DNA of 64,000 bases. Source: Aquitalea magnusonii (GTDB lineage: Bacteria > Pseudomonadota > Gammaproteobacteria > Burkholderiales > Chromobacteriaceae). The notes below the pieces were generated by a model. It saw only the letters and a list, made by a program, of their open reading frames with translations, searched no databases and was not told the DNA's origin. A program made the position numbers and the translations under genes. This document shows, piece by piece, positions 52,294-60,282 of this stretch. The DNA is taken from assembly GCF_002217795.2 (NCBI RefSeq), contig NZ_AP018823.1, positions 248,001-312,000 on the forward strand, in the 5' to 3' direction. Numbering within the stretch: the stretch's first letter is position 1; each line of letters starts with the position of its first letter.

Positions 52294-53025
52294 TCAGGCC
52301 GGCTGTGGCTGCAGGGTATGAAACACCTTGTGCAGCGTGGCATGCAGGATATCGCGCTGCTGCATGGCCAGGACGATGAGCAGAGCCAGGTTGGCGGCAA
52401 AGTGCGTCTGCTGTCCTGGCGGCAGGGAAAACCGTGTCCGTACAGTTTCGGCATCTTGTCCTGCCAGTGGAATGTCGTGTTGCTGCAGGTACTGCTGCGA
52501 CAAGGCCAGCAGTTTGTCCGCCATTGCAAATTGCTGCTGCATCGCTTGTTCCCAGTTGATGGCGCTGGGGCGGCTGCCGCTTGGCAATTGCTGCCAGGCC
52601 AGTTGCCATGCATATTGCAGGGCATTCATCACGTGCAGGGTATAGCGGGCACTGCCAACCGGGCCGCAGTGCAGCCAAGCCCCTGGCAAGGGGGCTATCG
52701 TGTCCAGCCAGCGGATGGCGCTGGCCGTCAGTGGCAGCGCACCTCCGCACAAGAGCAGGAAGCCATGTTGTTCCCCCTGTGGCTGCCATTGACCGCATAT
52801 TTCCACCGCTGCCAGATGCTGCTGCTGGCAGTGCTGCATGCGCAGCGCCAGTTTGGCACTGTCATCGCTCGCCACATCCAGCCAGCAGTCACTGGCCGTA
52901 AAGCCTTGCCAGTCATCTGGCAGCCAGTCCGGTGCAATGCTTCCCGCATCCAGCAGCAGCCCGCGCTGGCGCAGTCGTAGACTGAGCCAGTGCAGATGAG
53001 GGGCGGTGCCGGAGGGCTGAAACAT
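52294..53025 (-). CDS. 6-phosphogluconate dehydrogenase-like protein lacking catalytic residues
   Basis: 243 residues. Residues 85-140 follow the 6PGDH pattern: GFLLLCGGALP, then LAP-like DTIAPLPG and GAWLHCGPVG (115-124), ending in YTLHVMNALQY. Against the enzyme motif HFVKMVHNGIEY, the catalytic Lys is Leu130 and the His is Met133; Asn134 is kept. The N-terminal half has no GxGxxG NADP loop. The length is about half that of full 6PGDH. It is probably a non-enzymatic relative with a binding role. It lies 8 bases after a LysR gene, likely the same transcript. No known family name recognised. Confidence 0.65.
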   Translation of the reverse strand: MFQPSGTAPHLHWLSLRLRQRGLLLDAGSIAPDWLPDDWQGFTASDCWLDVASDDSAKLALRMQHCQQQHLAAVEICGQWQPQGEQHGFLLLCGGALPLTASAIRWLDTIAPLPGAWLHCGPVGSARYTLHVMNALQYAWQLAWQQLPSGSRPSAINWEQAMQQQFAMADKLLALSQQYLQQHDIPLAGQDAETVRTRFSLPPGQQTHFAANLALLIVLAMQQRDILHATLHKVFHTLQPQPA

Positions 53026-53033
53026 GGATGGCC

Positions 53034-53933
53034 TTAAATGATCAGCTGTTTTTGCTGGATGCAGAGTCCGAGGTTTTCAATAAACCACGCCAGAGCCTTG
53101 CCTGGTGATTCTTCTTTCCAGGCATAGAACATTTTGGTGCAACTGCGTTTTTCCTTCAGTGATTTTTCCACAAGTTGACCATTTTGCAGATACGGCGTGG
53201 CAAGTGTACGTGGCAGATAACCGATTCCCAGTCCTGCCGTCATCAATGCCAGCTTGGCGTCCAGAGTGTGTACGGTCAGCACATCCTGTCCATCCAGTAT
53301 GCCTGCAGTGCGGGTGGGGAGGCGGCGCGAGGTGTCTCCCAGCGAAATGATGCGGTGCTGGCGTACCGTATGCGCCGCCAGTGGTTCTGCCGCCTGCGCC
53401 AGTGGATGCTGTGGACTCACCAGAAAAGCGAAATCGATGCTGCCAATTTCTCGGTAAAAGTAATTGCCTGATGGCGGATGGCCGGGCGCACCCAGTACCA
53501 GATCGGCCCGTTCGTCGTACAGCGCATCCCAGATGCCACCGAATACTTCGCGGTTAAAGCGTAATTGGGTGCCACTGCCTAGCTGATCGAAGCGCTGGAT
53601 CAGCGGAATCAGCTGCTCAAATGGAATGAGGTCTCCAATGGTGATGACCAATTCGCTCTCCCAGCCTGCTGCTTGCTGCTGCAGGCGGTGTTCTACACTG
53701 CGCGCGGCATCCAGCAGGTAGCGCCCGTCACGCAGCAGCAGCTCACCCGCCGGGGTGAGCCGGGCGCGATGACCGCTGCGGTCGAACAGGGTGATATCAA
53801 GATCCTGCTCCAGTTTCTGGATGACATAACTGACGGCAGAGGTGACGCGATGCAGCTCTTCTGCGGCGGCGGCAAAGCTGCCATTGCGGTCAATGGCATC
53901 CAGTACCAGCAGGGCATCCAGGGATATTTTCAT
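53034..53933 (-). CDS. LysR-family transcriptional regulator
   Basis: 299 residues from the ATG at 53931-53933. HTH at about 1-60 (LDALLVLDAIDRNGSFAAAA; VTSAVSYVIQKLEQ) and a co-inducer domain resembling AllS/YhaJ. A TTG two codons earlier is less likely. Followed closely by the 6PGDH-like gene, with which it is probably co-transcribed; the gap 53934-54146 separates it from the divergent small exported protein gene, a possible target. Confidence 0.86.
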   Translation of the reverse strand: MKISLDALLVLDAIDRNGSFAAAAEELHRVTSAVSYVIQKLEQDLDITLFDRSGHRARLTPAGELLLRDGRYLLDAARSVEHRLQQQAAGWESELVITIGDLIPFEQLIPLIQRFDQLGSGTQLRFNREVFGGIWDALYDERADLVLGAPGHPPSGNYFYREIGSIDFAFLVSPQHPLAQAAEPLAAHTVRQHRIISLGDTSRRLPTRTAGILDGQDVLTVHTLDAKLALMTAGLGIGYLPRTLATPYLQNGQLVEKSLKEKRSCTKMFYAWKEESPGKALAWFIENLGLCIQQKQLII

Positions 53934-54146
53934 GTTCAAATTTCTTGAATGAACTGTTCAGATCATTTCGCTATCAGCAGGAATGAATCGCGTTTAATAT
54001 TCACATCACTAACCCAGTGCAAGCATTAACGCCATTGATAGCCAAGTATTTTTACCTGCTGATCAAAAAAAGTCATCAATAAAATTGAATGAATTTTGAT
54101 GAAGAAGTGGCCAAGCTTGCACCCTGCTAAACGAATGGAGTGAGTC

Positions 54147-54353
54147 ATGTTGAAAAAATTGATGCTGGCTGTTGTGGTTTCCAATGCGCTTGTGGCTGCT
54201 GCCATGGCTGATGGCGATGTACGCAGTCGCCAGGACAAGGATGCGGTGAAAAAGTACGAGCAGCAATTCTTGAATGATGCCCAGCGCAAGGCGGCTGATG
54301 ATCATGCCGGCAAGGCCATTGCCGCCAACCCGGAAAACTATCGCAATCACTAA
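54147..54353 (+). CDS. Small exported protein
   Basis: 68 residues with a clear Sec signal peptide (MLKKLMLAVVVSNALVAAAM, cleavage near AMA) and a charged mature part of about 47 residues (DVRSRQDKDAVKKYEQQ). GGAGTGAG precedes the ATG. No family recognised. Followed by a 42-bp palindromic terminator. The strong ribosome site, the signal peptide and the terminator together support a real gene. Confidence 0.75.
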   Translation: MLKKLMLAVVVSNALVAAAMADGDVRSRQDKDAVKKYEQQFLNDAQRKAADDHAGKAIAANPENYRNH

Positions 54354-54390
54354 GCCGGTAGACTGGCGGCCCTGCCTGACCGGCTGCCGG

Positions 54391-54432
54391 ACAAGTAAAA
54401 ACGCCAGTGCATGCACTGGCGTTTTTACTTGT
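54391..54432. terminator. 42-bp perfect palindrome acting as bidirectional terminator
   Basis: Arms 54391-54411 and 54412-54432 are exact inverse complements, centred on GCATGC, with A5 and T5 runs inside the arms. It lies 37 bases after the small gene and 43 bases past the convergent ppa stop. It fits a shared terminator. Confidence 0.88.
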
Positions 54433-54474
54433 CCGTGATGGCACACAGCCTGCAGTGCAGGCTGTGGCAGGCAA

Positions 54475-55002
54475 TTACTTGCCGAAGCGTGCAATGCCTT
54501 CCACCAGTTCGGTCTTGGCATCTTCCAGCGTGCCCCAGCCGTGGATCTTGACCCACTTGCCCTTTTCCAGATCCTTGTAGTGCTCGAAGAAATGCACCAT
54601 CTGTGCGCGCAGCAGTTCCGGCAGATCTTCCAGCTTCTGGATGGACTTGTACATCGGGCACAGTTTTTCCACCGGCACCGCCACCAGCTTGGCATCCACG
54701 CCGCCGTCGTCTTCCATCTTGATCAGACCCAGTGCGCGACAGCGGATCACCACACCCGGCGGCAGCGGGAAGGGGGTAACCACCAGCACATCAACCGGGT
54801 CGCCATCGCCGGCCAGGGTTTGCGGCACGAAGCCGTAGTTGGCCGGGTACATCATGGAGGTGCCCATGAAACGGTCAACCACCAGGGTGTTCCACTCTTT
54901 GTCGAATTCGTATTTGATCGGCGCAGCGTTAGCGGAGATTTCGATCACGACGTTGAAGTCGCCCGGCATGTCTTTGCCCGGGCCGATGAGTTCCAGGTTC
55001 AT
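54475..55002 (-). CDS. ppa: Inorganic pyrophosphatase
   Basis: 175 residues, the family I soluble enzyme that hydrolyses pyrophosphate and pulls biosynthesis forward. Active-site segments include KYEFDKEWNTLVVDR, YPANYGFVPQT, the signature GDGDPVDVLV and KMEDDGGVDAKLVAV. The length matches the E. coli enzyme. Divergent from coq7. Confidence 0.96.
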   Translation of the reverse strand: MNLELIGPGKDMPGDFNVVIEISANAAPIKYEFDKEWNTLVVDRFMGTSMMYPANYGFVPQTLAGDGDPVDVLVVTPFPLPPGVVIRCRALGLIKMEDDGGVDAKLVAVPVEKLCPMYKSIQKLEDLPELLRAQMVHFFEHYKDLEKGKWVKIHGWGTLEDAKTELVEGIARFGK

Positions 55003-55129
55003 CAGGCAGAATCCTTTGTTAATGGTGGTTGTTTACATGAAAATTCTTGCAGGATTATATCAGTAGCTGCCGCCTTGTGCGGTGCGCGGGTATAATCTTT
55101 GGCGGATTTGTGCACCAATCAGGAACACT

Positions 55130-55750
55130 ATGTTTGATACGCTGATTACCGAATTTGACAAGGGTTTGCGCACCCTGTTTGCGCCGGCACAAAGCCAGCG
55201 TCCACGGCCAGATGCCGGGCTGGAAGAGGCGGAACTCAGCGCTGCGGAAAAGCGTCATGCCATCGGGCTGATGCGGGTGAATCACTGCGGTGAGGTATGT
55301 GCTCAGGCGCTGTATCAGGGTCAGGCGCTGACTGCACGCAATCCGGCCGCGCGTGAGGCGCTGCAACATGCCGCATTCGAAGAAGTGGAGCACCTGGCCT
55401 GGACCGAGCAGCGCATTCGCGAGCTGGGTGGCCAGCCCAGTCTGCTCGGCCCCTTGTGGTATACCGGTTCGCTGGCCATCGGTGTGACAGCCGGCCTGCT
55501 GGGGGATAAATGGAACCTGGGTTTTCTGGAGGAAACCGAACACCAGGTCGGCGCGCATCTGGACAGCCACCTGACGGCCTTGCCGGCGGCAGATGCCAAG
55601 AGCCGCGCCATTGTCAGCCAGATGCGGGATGATGAACTGCGCCATGCCGATATGGCGCATGAATATGGTGCTGCCAGCCTGCCGCTGCCGGTGAAGGGTT
55701 TGATGAAATTGACCGCCAAGCTGATGACGGTCAGCAGCTATCGCATCTGA
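55130..55750 (+). CDS. coq7: 2-octaprenyl-3-methyl-6-methoxy-1,4-benzoquinol hydroxylase
   Basis: 206 residues from the ATG at 55130 (AGGA upstream). Di-iron hydroxylase of ubiquinone synthesis. Iron ligands are in [36 protein letters not shown] and [17 protein letters not shown] at 55091-55096 may be the -10 box, but no good -35 is seen. An in-frame start at 55082 lies upstream of that promoter element and is rejected. A hairpin terminator follows. Confidence 0.94.
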   Translation: MFDTLITEFDKGLRTLFAPAQSQRPRPDAGLEEAELSAAEKRHAIGLMRVNHCGEVCAQALYQGQALTARNPAAREALQHAAFEEVEHLAWTEQRIRELGGQPSLLGPLWYTGSLAIGVTAGLLGDKWNLGFLEETEHQVGAHLDSHLTALPAADAKSRAIVSQMRDDELRHADMAHEYGAASLPLPVKGLMKLTAKLMTVSSYRI

Positions 55751-55778
55751 GTCATTGGATGGGATTGCCGGATACAGG

Positions 55779-55801
55779 AATGCCACCTTTCAGGTGGCAT
55801 T
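55779..55801 (+). terminator. Hairpin terminator after coq7
   Basis: AATGCCACCT / AGGTGGCATT stem with a TTC loop, followed by GTTCTT. 29 bases after the coq7 stop. Confidence 0.75.
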
Positions 55802-55846
55802 GTTCTTGCCGGGGCAAGTGTGCTGAATGTTTTGGCAGCATGTAAT

Positions 55847-55878
55847 GAAAAAGCCCAATCTTGCGACTGGGCTTTTTC
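55847..55878. terminator. Terminator of the tRNA operon
   Basis: GAAAAAGCCCA / TGGGCTTTTTC stem (55847-55857 and 55868-55878) with a 10-base loop and T runs on both strands. It lies just beyond the 3' end of the minus-strand tRNA cluster. Confidence 0.88.
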
Positions 55879-55886
55879 TTGAATCC

Positions 55887-55961
55887 TGGCGTCCCCACGG
55901 GGAATCGAACCCCGGCTACCGCCGTGAAAGGGCGGTGTTCTAACCGCTAAACTATAGGGAC
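55887..55961 (-). tRNA. tRNA-Glu (TTC), distal copy
   Basis: 75 nt with encoded CCA. Acceptor GTCCCTA pairs with TGGGGAC (one G-T pair). Anticodon loop CTTTCAC gives TTC. T loop TTCGATT. Identical by eye to the copy at 56046. Confidence 0.95.
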
Positions 55962-55963
55962 TT

Positions 55964-56040
55964 TGGTGCACCCGGAGCGATTCGAACGCCCGACCCTTTG
56001 GTTCGTAGCCAAATACTCTATCCAACTGAGCTACGGGTGC
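55964..56040 (-). tRNA. tRNA-Arg (ACG), distal copy
   Basis: 77 nt with encoded CCA. Acceptor GCACCCG/CGGGTGC, D arm AGCTCAGTTGGATAGAGT, anticodon ACG in CTACGAA, T loop TTCGAAT. It decodes CGU/CGC/CGA after A34 to inosine editing. Two bases separate it from tRNA-Glu. Confidence 0.95.
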
Positions 56041-56045
56041 AAAGC

Positions 56046-56120
56046 TGGCGTCCCCACGGGGAATCGAACCCCGGCTACCGCCGTGAAAGGGCGGTGTTCT
56101 AACCGCTAAACTATAGGGAC
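56046..56120 (-). tRNA. tRNA-Glu (TTC), proximal copy
   Basis: 75 nt with encoded CCA, the same sequence as 55887-55961. Five bases separate it from tRNA-Arg at 55964-56040. Part of a duplicated Arg-Glu unit. Confidence 0.95.
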
Positions 56121-56126
56121 GCTGGG

Positions 56127-56203
56127 TGGTGCACCCGGAGCGATTCGAACGCCCGACCCTTTGGTTCGTAGCCAAATACTCTATCCAACTGAGCTACGGG
56201 TGC
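56127..56203 (-). tRNA. tRNA-Arg (ACG), proximal copy
   Basis: 77 nt with encoded CCA, the same sequence as 55964-56040. First tRNA of the transcript, about 37 bases after the promoter at 56241-56269. Confidence 0.95.
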
Positions 56204-56240
56204 ACTGTCTCGAAAAACGTTTTGTCTTTCGAGAGGGCGA

Positions 56241-56269
56241 ACTATACCGATACGTATTTTGGGTGTCAA
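56241..56269 (-). promoter_or_regulatory. Strong sigma-70 promoter of the tRNA operon
   Basis: On the minus strand: perfect -35 TTGACA (56264-56269), 17-base spacer, -10 TATAGT (56241-56246). A GC-rich discriminator, TCGCCC, follows, typical of stable-RNA promoters under stringent control. Confidence 0.9.
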
Positions 56270-56458
56270 CACCTGTGCCGCATTTTTTTTCCATGCCTGG
56301 CTGGCTTGCAGATAAGCCATGTTGCAGAGAGCACAACAAGAGGGCAATGGCTGCATCGGCAAAGCTGTTTTTACGGTGTTAAGATGCGCGCATACCTGCC
56401 CAGACCCCGCCCGCTTGCCGGGCCGGCTGATCATTGATGATTTTTCCGACGAGATTGC

Positions 56459-57856
56459 ATGCTGTTTGATATTCCCTGGGCCATTGTTGACCTTGAAACC
56501 ACCGGTGGCCACATCGGCCGCGACCGCATTACCGAAATCGGGCTGATTCTGCTGGATGGTGAGGAGCAGCAGCGCTACGAGACGCTGGTCAATCCCTTGC
56601 AGCCGATTCCGCCCTTCATCGAAAACATGACCGGCATCAGCAATAGCATGGTGGAAACTACTGCGCCGTTCAGTACCATTGCCGCCGATTTGCTGCCCAT
56701 GCTGCAGGGGCGTTTGCTGCTGGCGCATAACGTCCGTTTTGACTATGGCTTTTTGCGCAACGAGTTCCGTCGTGTCGGGCTGCGTTTGCAAAACGCCACG
56801 CTGTGTACGGTCAAGTTGTCGCGGCGTTTGTACCCCCAACATTTCAAGCACAATCTGGACAGCATCATCCAGCGTCATGGCTTGCAACTGCCGGACCGGC
56901 ACCGGGCGATGGCCGATGCCGAAGCCTTGTTGCTGTTCTTGCAGGCCGCCTGTGCCGAACTGGGTGAAGCGGCGGTAAAAGAAGCCATCCGATATGTACT
57001 GGCACAGCCCGAACTGCCGCCCGGTGTGGATGCCGCATTGGTGGATGATCTGCCCGACCTGCCTGGGGTGTACACCGTCTGGGGGGAGGATGAACAGGCG
57101 CTTTATGTGGGACGTGCCAGCAATGTGCGCGCCAAGGTGGTGTCGCAACTGGCGCAGGATGGTAAATACGGCAAGCAGCCGGTGATTGGTCGCACGGTAA
57201 GGCGCATCAGTTGCCAGGAGACGATAGGGGATCTGGGCGCGGCCTTGCTGGAACAGCAGTTATTGCGTCAGCTCAAGCCGTTTTACAATCACCGCAGCCG
57301 GCTGGTCAGCGAGGTGTGCTCCATCCAGTTGGATCATGGCCACGGCGAGTTCTTGCGGCCGATGATAGTCATGGCCGAGCAGTTGGATTTCAGTCGCACC
57401 GCCGATTTGTATGGTTTGTTCCGCAGCCCGAAAGAAGCGCGCAAGGCGCTGGCTGATATTGCCAATGGTCATGGCCTGTGCCAGGCGGTACTGGGAGTGG
57501 AAACGGTGACCACGCGCAAGGGCGCGGGTTGTGTGGCGCTGAAAGGTGGGCGCTGCCGTGGTGCCTGTGTTGGTCGCGAAGCTGCGCCATCGCACAATAT
57601 GCGCTTGTTGCAGGCCTTGACGCGCTTGCGGATCAAGGCGTGGGAGTTCCCAGGCCCGCTGGCGGTAGTGGAAACCGATGAAGTCACCGGCAGTGCCATT
57701 GAGCATGTGTTCGATCAATGGTGCTATCTGGGTTCGCGTCCGGCAGGGGAGGGTAGTTTGCAGGGTAGCCCTTGCTTTGACATCGACACCTACAAGCTGC
57801 TGGATGCCTATCTGAAAAAGCCCAATCCCAACAGCAGCTTGCGTTTGTTGTCCTAG
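56459..57856 (+). CDS. DnaQ-like 3'-5' exonuclease fused to a UvrC-type GIY-YIG nuclease domain
   Basis: 465 residues. Residues 1-170 are a DEDDh exonuclease (DLETTG at about 11-16; HNVRFDYGFLRNEF; HRAMADAEA). A GIY-YIG domain follows at about 200-280 (GVYTVWGEDEQALYVGRASN), like the N-terminus of UvrC or Cho. The last ~185 residues are less clear, with a Cys pair (CRGAC). Such fusions occur widely in proteobacteria as a PolIII-epsilon/UvrC-like protein, probably in DNA repair. The ATG at 56459 is family-consistent, though the ribosome site is weak. Confidence 0.88.
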   Translation: MLFDIPWAIVDLETTGGHIGRDRITEIGLILLDGEEQQRYETLVNPLQPIPPFIENMTGISNSMVETTAPFSTIAADLLPMLQGRLLLAHNVRFDYGFLRNEFRRVGLRLQNATLCTVKLSRRLYPQHFKHNLDSIIQRHGLQLPDRHRAMADAEALLLFLQAACAELGEAAVKEAIRYVLAQPELPPGVDAALVDDLPDLPGVYTVWGEDEQALYVGRASNVRAKVVSQLAQDGKYGKQPVIGRTVRRISCQETIGDLGAALLEQQLLRQLKPFYNHRSRLVSEVCSIQLDHGHGEFLRPMIVMAEQLDFSRTADLYGLFRSPKEARKALADIANGHGLCQAVLGVETVTTRKGAGCVALKGGRCRGACVGREAAPSHNMRLLQALTRLRIKAWEFPGPLAVVETDEVTGSAIEHVFDQWCYLGSRPAGEGSLQGSPCFDIDTYKLLDAYLKKPNPNSSLRLLS

Positions 57857-57868
57857 ACGCGAGCGCTG

Positions 57869-58618
57869 TTATTCGTGCATGGCCTGGAAGCTGCGCAAGC
57901 GGCTTTCGATGATGCGCGGGTTTTCGCCATTGGCGATGGCCACCAGGCCTTCCACCACCATTTCCTTCTGCGCGATCTCAACGGCAACCAGGTGCTTGAG
58001 CTTGTTGGCCACCGGCAGGAAAAACAGGTTGGCCGAGCCTACGCCATACACGGTGGCGACAAAGGCCACGGCAATGCCGGCACCCAGCTTGGATGGATCG
58101 GACAGGTTTTCCATCACGTGGATAAGGCCCAGTACCGCTCCCAGAATACCCATGGTGGGCGCATAGCCACCGGCGGATTCCCACACCCGTGCCGCCTGCT
58201 TGCGCGCATGTTCGAACATGCCGATTTCCACTTCCATCACCCCGCGCAGCACATCGGGTTCGGCACCATCCACCACCATCTGCAGCGCCTTTTTGGTAAA
58301 CGGGTCTTTTTGCTGTGTGACATAGCCTTCCAGTGACAGCAGGCCGCCACGGCGGGCGGTCTGGCTCCAGTTGACCACTTCGCGGATCAGCCTTTCGTTA
58401 TCCTGCGGCGGCGGCAGGAAAATCCAGCGGATCATGCGCATGCCGGCCACAAACTGTTTGGGTGTGCTTTGCAACATGACCGCACTCATGGTGCCGCCTA
58501 TCACGATCATGAAGGCAGTCAGTTGCAGCAGGGAGCCAATATTGCCCCCTTCGATGGCCTGGCCTGCAATGATGGCTGTCAGGCCCATGACAATGGCGAT
58601 GATGCTGATCTTGTCCAC
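57869..58618 (-). CDS. motA: Flagellar motor stator protein, MotA/MotC type
   Basis: 249 residues, GTG start at 58616-58618 (GGAA upstream). Four membrane helices of the MotA/TolQ/ExbB family, with cytoplasmic loop charges and ESAGGYAPTMGILGAVLGLIHVM in the third helix region. It conducts H+ or Na+ with a MotB partner. It resembles MotC/PomA of polar flagella. No motB/motD gene follows; the next gene is convergent. Last gene of the flagellar operon, 39 bases after fliA. Confidence 0.9.
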   Translation of the reverse strand: MDKISIIAIVMGLTAIIAGQAIEGGNIGSLLQLTAFMIVIGGTMSAVMLQSTPKQFVAGMRMIRWIFLPPPQDNERLIREVVNWSQTARRGGLLSLEGYVTQQKDPFTKKALQMVVDGAEPDVLRGVMEVEIGMFEHARKQAARVWESAGGYAPTMGILGAVLGLIHVMENLSDPSKLGAGIAVAFVATVYGVGSANLFFLPVANKLKHLVAVEIAQKEMVVEGLVAIANGENPRIIESRLRSFQAMHE

Positions 58619-58657
58619 GCTTGATTCCGTTATCGTTATCCGGGCAGGCCGGTGGCT

Positions 58658-59404
58658 TTACAGCCATTCCTTCATCTTGGCCCTGATGCGGGCGATGGCC
58701 TGGGTGTGTAGCTGGCAGACGCGGGATTCCGACACTTCCAGTACGGCACCGATTTCCTTGAGGTTCAATTCCTGCTCGTAATACAGCGCCATCACCAGTT
58801 GGTCGCGTTCCGGCAGGGTCTTGATGGCATCCACCAGTGCCTGGCGGAAATCGCCATCGGCCAGCACTTGCAGCGGATTGGGCGCATTGCTGTCTTCGAT
58901 ATTGGCAATGGCGTCGTTCAGGGTTTCGCCTTCGCCATCGGAAAAGTCTTCAAAATGCACCAGGCTCAGGCCTTTGCAGTCGCCCAGCATGTTTTGGTAG
59001 TCATCCAGTTCCACGCCCAGCGCTGCGGCAATTTCCGATTCCAGCGGGGCGCGGCCCAGTTGTTGTTCCAGCTTGTTGATGCTGTCTTCAATCTGCCGAG
59101 CCTGGCGGCGGGCCTGGCGTGGCAGCCAGTCTTCGCGGCGCAGTTCGTCCAGCATGGCACCGCGAATGCGTTGGCTGGCAAAGGTTTCAAACTGCACGCC
59201 TTGCAATGGGTCGAACTGGCGTGCGGCATCAATCAGGCCAATGATGCCAACTTGCACCAGATCGTCCATTTCGACCGAGGCCGGCAGGCGTGCCATCAGC
59301 ATGCCGGCCAGTTTTTTCACTAATGGCAGGTGCTTCTGAACGTCGATTTCCGGTTGCGAGGCTGCACCGGCATAGCCTTTGCGGCGTAGAGACGGCAATG
59401 TCAT
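58658..59404 (-). CDS. fliA: Flagellar sigma factor FliA (sigma-28)
   Basis: 248 residues from the ATG at 59402-59404, which overlaps the flhG stop by 4 bases. Sigma regions 2, 3 and 4: DDLVQVGIIGLIDAARQFD, FETFASQRIRGAMLDELR, LKEIGAVLEVSESRVCQLH. Directs late flagellar and chemotaxis genes. The anti-sigma flgM is not in the window. A longer reading to 59503 is in the flhG frame-shadow and is rejected. Confidence 0.95.
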   Translation of the reverse strand: MTLPSLRRKGYAGAASQPEIDVQKHLPLVKKLAGMLMARLPASVEMDDLVQVGIIGLIDAARQFDPLQGVQFETFASQRIRGAMLDELRREDWLPRQARRQARQIEDSINKLEQQLGRAPLESEIAAALGVELDDYQNMLGDCKGLSLVHFEDFSDGEGETLNDAIANIEDSNAPNPLQVLADGDFRQALVDAIKTLPERDQLVMALYYEQELNLKEIGAVLEVSESRVCQLHTQAIARIRAKMKEWL

Positions 59405-60282
59405 CGTCGTTTTGCTCCATCGGCCTCGGCCCAGTCGCGTGAGGTGGCAATCAGCATGTCCATGAAGCCGGTATCGTGACGTTCGGTTTCCGGGCTGTCC
59501 CATTGCGGCAGCACGGCGGCAAGCTGGGCAAAGGCGGCGGCGGCCTCGCTGTCGGGAAAGGCTTCCATCAGTGGCCGGCGCAGGGCCTGGCTGCGGCGCA
59601 CGGCGTTGTCGGCCGGGACAAAACCGACCCAGCGCAGCGAGACGCTGAGGAACTCGCTGGTGACGGCGGCCAGCCGGTTGAACAGATCGCGGGCTTCTTC
59701 CAGATGACGCACCCGGTTGACCAGCACATTGAAGCGCTGGCGGCCAAAACCGGTGGAAAGACGCTTGATGTTGGCGTAAGCCGTGGTCATGGAATCTGCC
59801 GCCGGGCTGATCACCAGCACCAGATTGTCGGCCACGCTGGCGGGTACCGGGTCGGTTGCGGTAACGGGCACATCAATCATCAATACCGTGCTGTCGCGTT
59901 CCAGGGCGGCAAACTCACTGCCCAGGCGCAGCCAGAGCTGGGCGGAAAACAGCGCGCGTTCTTCTGGCCGGGCATACAGATTGATTAACTGAATGCCCTG
60001 GCGTGAGGTGGTCATCATTTCATCCAGCCCACCCACACTCACCATCTGGCTTTCCAGCGTGGCGGTGGTGGGGGTGCCCAGGCGGCGGGCCTGCACCTGA
60101 CCCAGACTGCAATCCACCACCAGCGGGCGGTGGCCGGCATAAGCCAGCCCCAGCGACAGTTCGGTCACCAGGGTGCTGGCACCGGCATTGTCCGAGCCGA
60201 TGAAGGCAAAGCTGGGTGCCCTGCCGGCCTTGGCGGTCAAACGTCGCAGGCTGGCGGCCTGATCCTGGAGTGCTCCGTTCAT
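59401..60282 (-). CDS. flhG: FlhG/FleN-like flagellar number regulator with degenerate ATP site
   Basis: 293 residues, MinD/ParA fold. The N-terminal FlhF-activating motif DQAASLRRL (7-15) is kept. The place of the deviant Walker A (KGGVGKT) reads GSDNAGAST (29-37), so both lysines are lost. Walker B-like VVDCSLG remains. It therefore probably does not use ATP like standard FlhG, which limits flagellar number by switching FleQ and FlhF. Overlaps flhF and fliA by 4 bases each, so position and identity are firm while activity is in doubt. Confidence 0.88.
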   Translation of the reverse strand: MNGALQDQAASLRRLTAKAGRAPSFAFIGSDNAGASTLVTELSLGLAYAGHRPLVVDCSLGQVQARRLGTPTTATLESQMVSVGGLDEMMTTSRQGIQLINLYARPEERALFSAQLWLRLGSEFAALERDSTVLMIDVPVTATDPVPASVADNLVLVISPAADSMTTAYANIKRLSTGFGRQRFNVLVNRVRHLEEARDLFNRLAAVTSEFLSVSLRWVGFVPADNAVRRSQALRRPLMEAFPDSEAAAAFAQLAAVLPQWDSPETERHDTGFMDMLIATSRDWAEADGAKRR

